From Candidatus Bathyarchaeota archaeon (GTDB lineage: Archaea > Thermoproteota > Bathyarchaeia > 40CM-2-53-6 > RBG-13-38-9), in the NCBI GenBank assembly GCA_018396565.1, contig JAGTQO010000011.1, positions 1 to 18,841 of the forward strand: 18,841 nt of DNA, in the 5' to 3' direction. Made by a program: the position numbers and the translations under genes. Positions 14,307-18,841 of this stretch are shown here, in pieces (position 1 is the stretch's first letter; each line of letters begins with the position of its first letter). A model generated the notes under the pieces. That model had not been told where the DNA came from and made no database searches. It was given only the letters and a program-made list of their open reading frames with translations.

Positions 14307-16946
14307 ATGAAGAGAATATATGATTTTGAGGAAGGCGACGGTAAGAACAAGAGGCTGCTAGGAGGGAAGGGTGCAGGACTCTGCGAAATGACCAAAATAG
14401 GCCTCCCAGTACCCCCTGGCTTCACAATAACTACTGAAGTCTGCCTCGAATATTATAAGGAGGGTAGAAAGCTACCTGACGGTCTTATGGATGAGGTCAA
14501 AGAGCATACATCTACTATAGAGAAAAAGACTCGAAAGAAGTTTGGCGACCCGAAGAATCCTCTACTTGTCTCCGTAAGGTCAGGAGCCGCCCTATCTATG
14601 CCTGGGATGATGGATACAATCCTCAATCTTGGCCTCAACGATGAGACCGTTGTCGGCCTCGCCGAGCAGACTGGAGATGAGAGGTTTGCATACGACTGTT
14701 ATAGACGTCTGATACAAATGTTCTCCAGAATAGCCATGCAGGCAGACGGAGAGAAGTTCGACAAGAAGCTTGAGGAGGTGAAGGCAAAGTACGGTGCAAA
14801 GTATGATACGGACCTTTCAGTCGAAGCATTGAAAGAACTTATCAGTGAATTCAAAAAAATATGTAAGGAGGATACTGGAAGAGAATTTCCAACATCCCCC
14901 TATGAACAGCTCAAAATGGCTATTGAAGCTGTTTTCAGTTCTTGGATGGGTAGAAGGGCTGTCGAGTATAGGAGAATTAACAAGATCACCCCTGAAATGG
15001 CCAATGGAACAGCCGTCACCGTTCAGACAATGGTATTTGGAAATAGAGGGGTGGACTCGGCTACAGGCGTCGCCTTCACAAGGGACCCTGGGACAGGAGA
15101 GAACGTGTTCTATGGAGAATATCTTGTAAACGCCCAAGGAGAGGATGTTGTGGCAGGGATAAGGACTCCTAAACCAATAATTGAGATGGAGAAGGAGCTG
15201 CCTGAATGTTATAAGGAGTTATGTAAGGTTAGGGAGATTCTTGAGAAACATTACAAAGAAGTTCAAGACTTCGAATTCACTATTGAAAAAGGAAAACTGT
15301 ATGTTCTACAGACCAGGAACGGCAAAATGAACGCTATGGCAACAATTAAAACATCGGTAGACATGTATAAGGAAGGAATATTAAGTAAGGATGAGGCTCT
15401 TCTCAGGGTAAGACCAGAACAGCTCGAACAGCTTCTCCATAGAACCATTGATCCAAATTATTCAGGCAAACCGGTCGCATCAGGTTTAGCCGCTTCCCCA
15501 GGCGCAGCCTCAGGAAAGGTTGTCTTCGACGCCGATACTGCAGCTGAGTTGGGTTCGAAAGGGGAGAAAGTGATCTTGGTCAGAGAGGAGACTAAGCCTG
15601 ACGATATTCACGGCTTCTTTGCAGCACAAGGCGTCTTGACATCTAGGGGAGGGAAGACCTCGCATGCAGCGGTAGTTGCAAGAGGAATGGGAAAACCGTG
15701 TGTCTCAGGCTGTGAGCAGATCAAGATAGATGACCGCCATAAACTCTTCACAGTCGCAGGGATCCAGGTGAAAGAGGGAGATATTATAACTATTGATGGG
15801 AGCACAGGCGCAGTATACTTGGGTAACGTACCTACCAAGGAACCTGAACTTCCGAAAGAGCTTGAAGAGATTTTGAAGTGGGCAGATGAGAAGAGAAGGG
15901 TGGGTGTTAGGGCGAACGCAGATACACCTGAAGATGCTAGAAAGGCAAGAAATCTCGGCGCTGAAGGAATAGGACTATGCAGAACCGAAAGAATGTTCAA
16001 CGCAGTAGATAGGTTACCAATAGTTCAAAAGATGATTCTTGCTGAGAGCGAACAGGAGAGAAAGGAATATTTATCGAAGCTTTTGCCAATTCAAAAAAAC
16101 GATTTCAAAGAGATCTTCAAATCTATGAATGGTTTACCTGTCACCGTGAGACTTTTAGACCCACCTTTACACGAATTTCTACCATCCTTGGAGGGTCTCC
16201 TGCTTGAAATCACAGAGATGAAGGCGAAAAACCTTGACACTACCGAGAAGGAGGAGATCTTGAGAAAGGTCAAGAGTTTAATTGAGGTGAATCCGATGAT
16301 GGGGCATAGGGGTGTCAGACTTGGAATAACATATCCTGAAATATATGAGATGCAGACCAGGGCAATACTTGAAGCCGCTGTTGAGTTGATAAAGGATGGA
16401 TATGATGTTAAACCTGAAATCATGATTCCTCAAGTAGCCCTTGCATCGGAGTTAGAATATTTGAAACAGAGATTGGAGAACATAGCTCAGGAAGTTATGG
16501 AGAAGAGTGGTGTCAAGGTAAAGTATAGCTTCGGAACAATGATGGAAGTCGTTCGAAGCTGCCTAGTAGCCGGTGAAATAGCTAAATATGCAGAGTTCTT
16601 TTCATTTGGAACAAATGACCTGACGCAGGGCACATTTTCATTCTCTCGAGAAGATGCTGAGAATAAATTCCTACCAAGATATTTGGATAAAGGCATTCTA
16701 AAATTCAACCCATTCGAGACTCTGGATAAGGATGGTGTTGGTAGGCTAATGCAAATAGCCATTCAAGAAGGAAGAAAGGCGAGAACTGACTTGAAAGTGG
16801 GTATTTGCGGCGAACATGGCGGTGAACCTGAATCTGTAAGATTTTGTAGTAAGATAGGTTTGGATTATGTCTCATGCTCTGTTTACAGGGTCCCCGTGGC
16901 TAGACTCGCCGCAGCACAGGAGGCAGTGCAAATAACAGACCTTTAA
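14307..16946 (+). CDS. ppdK: Pyruvate, phosphate dikinase
   Basis: Interconverts pyruvate + ATP + phosphate and phosphoenolpyruvate + AMP + pyrophosphate. In archaea it serves gluconeogenesis or a PPi-linked glycolytic end. The 879-aa protein has the complete three-part layout. The N-terminal ATP-grasp domain has GGKGAGLCEM near 19-28, LVSVRSGAALSMPGMMDTILNLG at 87-109 and VLQTRNGK at 333-340. The central swivelling domain has catalytic H453 in SRGGKTSHAAVVARG. The C-terminal PEP-binding barrel has FGTNDLTQ and C834 in ICGEHGGEP. The length matches PPDK rather than the shorter or differently arranged PEP synthase. ATG 14307 begins MKRIYDFEEG, the normal N-terminus. It stands alone, flanked by cdc6 and the putative origin. 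Confidence 0.97.
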   Translation: MKRIYDFEEGDGKNKRLLGGKGAGLCEMTKIGLPVPPGFTITTEVCLEYYKEGRKLPDGLMDEVKEHTSTIEKKTRKKFGDPKNPLLVSVRSGAALSMPGMMDTILNLGLNDETVVGLAEQTGDERFAYDCYRRLIQMFSRIAMQADGEKFDKKLEEVKAKYGAKYDTDLSVEALKELISEFKKICKEDTGREFPTSPYEQLKMAIEAVFSSWMGRRAVEYRRINKITPEMANGTAVTVQTMVFGNRGVDSATGVAFTRDPGTGENVFYGEYLVNAQGEDVVAGIRTPKPIIEMEKELPECYKELCKVREILEKHYKEVQDFEFTIEKGKLYVLQTRNGKMNAMATIKTSVDMYKEGILSKDEALLRVRPEQLEQLLHRTIDPNYSGKPVASGLAASPGAASGKVVFDADTAAELGSKGEKVILVREETKPDDIHGFFAAQGVLTSRGGKTSHAAVVARGMGKPCVSGCEQIKIDDRHKLFTVAGIQVKEGDIITIDGSTGAVYLGNVPTKEPELPKELEEILKWADEKRRVGVRANADTPEDARKARNLGAEGIGLCRTERMFNAVDRLPIVQKMILAESEQERKEYLSKLLPIQKNDFKEIFKSMNGLPVTVRLLDPPLHEFLPSLEGLLLEITEMKAKNLDTTEKEEILRKVKSLIEVNPMMGHRGVRLGITYPEIYEMQTRAILEAAVELIKDGYDVKPEIMIPQVALASELEYLKQRLENIAQEVMEKSGVKVKYSFGTMMEVVRSCLVAGEIAKYAEFFSFGTNDLTQGTFSFSREDAENKFLPRYLDKGILKFNPFETLDKDGVGRLMQIAIQEGRKARTDLKVGICGEHGGEPESVRFCSKIGLDYVSCSVYRVPVARLAAAQEAVQITDL

Positions 16947-16956
16947 AAGCCCTACA

Positions 16957-16979
16957 CCCCCGTTTTTCCACTGGAAGTA
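16957..16979 (-). promoter_or_regulatory. cdc6 site: ORB-like Orc1/Cdc6-binding element 1
   Basis: On the minus strand: TTCCAGTGGAAAAACGGGGG, the partial dyad TTCCA...TGGAA followed 3 nt beyond GGAAA by a run of five G. This is the arrangement of archaeal origin recognition boxes (dyad plus G-string). Its G-string points away from the AT-rich segment, toward ppdK. Confidence 0.7.
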
Positions 16980-17043
16980 TATCCTACAGTTGAAGTTACA
17001 TATTTGGTTATAGTAATAGCATCCGACTGGTAAGCGCACAGCG

Positions 17044-17100
17044 TTAATATAAGATATTTACAGTTAATTTTTATAATTGTAATTATATATTATTTTAAAC
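17044..17100. other. AT-rich segment, possible duplex-unwinding element
   Basis: 57 nt with five G/C in total, including TTTTTATAATTGTAATTATA and TATTATTTTAAA. It is placed between the two inverted ORB-like elements, where archaeal origins unwind. Confidence 0.55.
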
Positions 17101-17126
17101 AATGCGTATGTCTTTTATTTAGAAAT

Positions 17127-17146
17127 CTCCAGTGGAAATATTGGTG
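17127..17146 (+). promoter_or_regulatory. cdc6 site: ORB-like Orc1/Cdc6-binding element 2
   Basis: CTCCAGTGGAAATATTGGTG shares the CCAGTGGAAA core with element 1 but lies on the opposite strand, with a weaker G-rich tail (TTGGTG). The two elements form an inverted pair about 150 nt apart around the AT-rich segment. Confidence 0.65.
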
Positions 17147-17231
17147 TCTCCCTCTGTATTCACATCAAAACTTTTTCTTAATTAATGTGAAATAATAATG
17201 AATATTTCTTTTTCATTATGATAATAATTCA

Positions 17232-17244
17232 CTTTCAGTGAAAG
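17232..17244. promoter_or_regulatory. ORB-like dyad CTTTCAGTGAAAG
   Basis: Perfect 6-bp arms around one central base. It has the same CAGTG centre and 13-bp geometry as the ORB cores, with symmetric C-to-T and G-to-A changes. There is no G-string. It could be a weak initiator site or bind another dimeric protein. Confidence 0.35.
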
Positions 17245-17253
17245 ACAGATAAA

Positions 17254-17275
17254 CCTCCCTATTTCCTATGTAAAC
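17254..17275 (-). promoter_or_regulatory. Degenerate ORB-like element 3
   Basis: On the minus strand: TTTAC-ATA-GGAAA-TA-GGGAGG, i.e. half a dyad with the GGAAA arm intact, followed by a G-rich tail in the ORB position. Weaker than elements 1 and 2. Confidence 0.4.
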
Positions 17276-17282
17276 CTTACAT

Positions 17283-17295
17283 TTTCCTATGGAAA
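17283..17295. promoter_or_regulatory. ORB-like dyad TTTCC-TAT-GGAAA
   Basis: Perfect 5-bp arms with a 3-nt centre. The TTTCC-N3-GGAAA spacing is identical to the ORB cores, but there is no G-string on either side (a mini-ORB-like site). Confidence 0.4.
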
Positions 17296-17378
17296 TTTTT
17301 TAACGAGTATTCACAATAGTTACTGTATATGGAAAAATAAATAAGGATGTTCACAGATTATACTTTGACATGTGAATT

Positions 17379-17804
17379 GTGAATACGGTGCCCCTCTTGC
17401 CAACCAGACGAGTCAAGATAGAGTTCTTCGACAAAGAAGGAATAAAACATACGATGACTATTGAGGGGCATGTCACAAGAGAGAAGGTGGGTAAGGTTCT
17501 TGACTATATTGAGCTTATGGGTGGTGTCGAGAGGGTTTTACCCGGCGGTGGTACCTTAACAAACTCGTTTGGAAATCGTTTCGAGAGGATTCGCTCCCTA
17601 ATTCTATCACATTTATCTGATAGGACTTTCCTCTCCAAGGATGTGCAACAACTATACAAGGCTCTCTATGGGGAGGATGTTCCTTTAAGTACTATATCTA
17701 CATACCTGTCGAGGCTTGTTGATAGAGGACTCCTTTCCCGTTCAGGTTCATCCTTTGAATGGCGATATAGTGTAGGATCAGTAAATTCTTTGGCAAACCC
17801 GTGA
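17379..17804 (+). CDS. Winged-helix DNA-binding protein adjacent to the putative origin
   Basis: A 141-aa protein of unrecognised family with two parts. Residues 10-50 (RVKIEFFDKEGIKHTMTIEG...REKVGKVLDYIELMGG) look like a small alpha/beta domain. Residues about 68-133 (RFERIRSLILSHL...LSKDVQQLYKALYGEDVPLSTISTYLSRLVDRGLLSRSG) are a clear winged helix, with PLSTISTYLSRL as recognition helix and a wing ending EWRYSV. No enzyme or membrane segment is present. The start is GTG 17379 or GTG 17388. Neither has a strong Shine-Dalgarno, and translation may be leaderless. The start codon lies within an inverted-repeat arm, so autoregulation is plausible. It could be a transcription regulator or an origin-associated factor (inference). 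It converges with the next gene across 7 nt. Confidence 0.75.
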   Translation: MNTVPLLPTRRVKIEFFDKEGIKHTMTIEGHVTREKVGKVLDYIELMGGVERVLPGGGTLTNSFGNRFERIRSLILSHLSDRTFLSKDVQQLYKALYGEDVPLSTISTYLSRLVDRGLLSRSGSSFEWRYSVGSVNSLANP

Positions 17805-17811
17805 AGATCGC

Positions 17812-18306
17812 TCAGTTACTTTTTTCCTCCGTTTTTACACTTCGCCTTTTGATGAAACTTGTCACTATCTCTCTCAACTCCTCCGATAAAATATCAACGT
17901 CAACTCCATCTTTGCTACTATCTCTTAACAATTCATTATGGGCTCTCAACCGTTCGCCCGCTTCTATGAATGGTTCTAGTTGAGGATTCTCAAGGAGACC
18001 GCTGTAGCCTAGTAGTAGAATGGTGGACAATGCCTTGGTTATGTTTCTTCTGGCCTGGGCAAGAGTTCTGTCGAATGAGCCCCTTGTCAATAATTCTTTA
18101 TCTGTTCTTAATTTAGGTCTCTCTTTTGATTTTGATTTTAAAAAATCTGTAGATAACGAATCTATAAGGAATGTTTCAAATTGTTTTCTTGTCATATTGC
18201 TATTTTTAAGCAATATCTCAAGTATTTTGTCTTGAAAAGTATTTTTTATGGTCTTTCTTATCACATCCAACGTGTTCAGATCTCGGCTGCCATATCCAGC
18301 GTCCAT
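17812..18306 (-). CDS. Hypothetical helical protein, 164 aa
   Basis: I cannot assign a named family. It is predicted almost wholly helical: an N-terminal helix pair (LDVIRKTIKNTFQDKILEILLK), a lysine/serine-rich linker (about 52-68), then a central segment GSFDRTLAQARRNITKALSTILLLGYSGLL and a C-terminal helix (SEELREIVTSFIKRRS). The central segment is partly hydrophobic but broken by charges, so it is more likely a helical bundle core than a membrane span. ATG 18306 abuts a perfect 20-bp palindrome. TAATAAAT at 18331-18338 read on the minus strand is a TATA-like TTTATTA, giving a near-leaderless start and placing the palindrome over the transcription start. It converges with the winged-helix gene. 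Confidence 0.65.
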   Translation of the reverse strand: MDAGYGSRDLNTLDVIRKTIKNTFQDKILEILLKNSNMTRKQFETFLIDSLSTDFLKSKSKERPKLRTDKELLTRGSFDRTLAQARRNITKALSTILLLGYSGLLENPQLEPFIEAGERLRAHNELLRDSSKDGVDVDILSEELREIVTSFIKRRSVKTEEKSN

Positions 18307-18325
18307 GCATACAACTTTGTATGCA
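18306..18325. promoter_or_regulatory. 20-bp palindrome at the start of the 164-aa gene (operator candidate)
   Basis: TGCATACAA-CT-TTGTATGCA: perfect 9-bp arms, 2-nt spacer, overlapping the A of the ATG on the minus strand. The core ATACA-N4-TGTAT is identical to that in the nrdJ palindrome (1497-1518). A bound protein would block transcription initiation or elongation. Confidence 0.55.
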
Positions 18326-18402
18326 CCTCTAATAAATCATATGGTTTGAACATAGATTAAATCTGCTATCGGATATATATTGAAGGGAGTCCATCAAAAA
18401 TT

Positions 18403-18841
18403 TTATCTTCGGAGAAGATCGGTCTGAGTCTCCAAAATTTCAGGTCTGATGTCCTTCAACGTCGGAATGAAAGGTCTAGATCTCTCTATTTCCTTCAGAT
18501 CTAAATTGAAAATAAGAAGTTTTTCTTCATAGTAAGGAGCTTTTGCCAAAATACTGCCATTTGGACTAACAATATGACTTCCTCCCCAAAAATGTAAACC
18601 ATTCTCAATTCCAACTCGATTCACAAAAATGAGGAAGACACTATTCTCGATAGCTCTTGCTCTCGTTAACAATTCGAAGTATTCACGACGGCTGGATGGT
18701 GAGGCTGAGGTGCATATTATGAACTCGGCCCCCTTCAGAGAGAGTAGTCGGTAGATCTCGGGGAAGTATATGTCATAGCAAATAGTCAAGCCGACTTTGC
18801 AGCCTCTACTCTTAAAACAGTCGACCTCATTCTGTGGGGTA
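18403..18841 (-). CDS. Nitrilase-superfamily carbon-nitrogen hydrolase, C-terminal part, partial
   Basis: Amidase/nitrilase-type enzyme; the frame is open through the window edge, so the N-terminus with the first catalytic glutamate and the lysine is outside. Visible features are GLTICYDIYFPEIYRLLSLKGAEFIIC, where the cysteine of TICYD (18778-18780) is the nucleophile, RARAIENSVFLIFVNRVG, and FWGGSHIVSPNGSILAKAPYYEEKLLIFNLDL, the usual end of the alpha-beta-beta-alpha sandwich. TTG 18789 is not the start, because 17 further in-frame codons with family character precede it. The substrate cannot be told: candidates include omega-amidase, carbamoylputrescine amidase and related enzymes. The 96 nt between it and the next gene hold that gene's promoter and palindrome. 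Confidence 0.9.
   Translation of the reverse strand, partial: TPQNEVDCFKSRGCKVGLTICYDIYFPEIYRLLSLKGAEFIICTSASPSSRREYFELLTRARAIENSVFLIFVNRVGIENGLHFWGGSHIVSPNGSILAKAPYYEEKLLIFNLDLKEIERSRPFIPTLKDIRPEILETQTDLLRR

Larger units (their letters stand above)
16947..17378. other. Candidate chromosomal replication origin (oriC)
   Basis: This 432-nt stretch without a gene holds two ORB-like Orc1/Cdc6 sites in inverted orientation (16957-16979 on minus, 17127-17146 on plus). The interval between them includes a 57-nt segment (17044-17100) with only five G/C, suitable as a duplex-unwinding element. To the right follow three more dyads of similar geometry (17232-17244, 17254-17275, 17283-17295) and repeats of GTATTCACA. 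cdc6 and PolD DP1 lie 3-4 kb away. The first bases after ppdK may also hold its terminator (T-run at 16963-16967). The sequence features are seen directly. Origin function is inferred from the known ORB/AT-rich layout of archaeal origins. Confidence 0.72.
17156..17386. repeat. Three copies of GTATTCACA (two direct, one inverted)
   Basis: Copies lie at 17156-17164 (+), 17307-17315 (+) and 17378-17386 (-). The second and third extend to a perfect 11-bp inverted repeat, GTATTCACAAT/ATTGTGAATAC (17307-17317, 17376-17386). Further TTCACA/TGTGAA hexamers are at 17186, 17350 and 17371. The last copy contains the GTG start of the winged-helix gene. They may be iterons or an autoregulatory operator. 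Confidence 0.55.

Noticed and set aside
1..18841. Mobile elements, CRISPR arrays, toxin-antitoxin or defence islands
   Set aside because: No transposase, integrase, terminal repeats, regularly spaced repeats or defence-type genes are seen. The tRNA gene is not flanked by an integrase or a duplicated 3' end.

Overview
The window is archaeal chromosome. Direct evidence is an Orc1/Cdc6 initiator, the small subunit of the archaeal D-family DNA polymerase, the chromatin protein Alba, a Sec61-beta translocon subunit, TATA-like promoters instead of bacterial -35/-10 boxes, and a tRNA-Ser gene that can be folded only if two short introns are removed. PolD together with Alba and several tRNA introns suggests a lineage of the TACK group outside the classical Crenarchaeota (Bathyarchaeia-like is my guess). 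No marker here fixes the lineage. TTG and GTG starts preceded by Shine-Dalgarno motifs are frequent. I see no mobile element, CRISPR array or sign of recent transfer.

Layout. 1-1430 (-) is the N-terminal two thirds of a class II ribonucleotide reductase, cut by the window edge. Then follow an unknown 127-aa protein (+), a LUD-domain protein (-) and a two-CBS-domain protein (-). 3405-3581 (+) is Sec61-beta, convergent with a beta-CASP metallo-beta-lactamase-fold nuclease (-). That nuclease is divergent from alba (+), and the two seem to share one TATA element. Downstream of alba, on the same strand, are a class III aminotransferase homologue that has lost its catalytic lysine, a UlaG-like lactonase-fold protein and a YbaK-type aminoacyl-tRNA deacylase. 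Then come tRNA-Ser(CGA) with two introns, a tldE-tldD pair (-), PolD small subunit (+) facing cdc6 (-), pyruvate phosphate dikinase (+), a 430-bp intergenic region, a winged-helix protein (+), an unknown 164-aa helical protein (-) and the C-terminal part of a nitrilase-superfamily amidohydrolase (-).

The most interesting region is 16947-17386. It has two ORB-like Orc1/Cdc6-binding elements in inverted orientation, with outward-pointing G-strings, flanking an extremely AT-rich stretch (5 G/C in 57 nt). Next to this are further ORB-like dyads and three copies of a GTATTCACA repeat. With cdc6 and PolD only 3-4 kb away, this looks like a chromosomal replication origin. The winged-helix gene begins inside the last repeat.

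Ribonucleotide reductase (dNTP supply), PolD, Cdc6 and the putative origin form a replication theme. Sec61-beta, Alba, YbaK, the beta-CASP nuclease and tRNA-Ser are information-processing housekeeping genes. Three strong palindromes with a shared TACA...TGTA core lie before the reductase, the CBS gene and the 164-aa gene, and may be operators.
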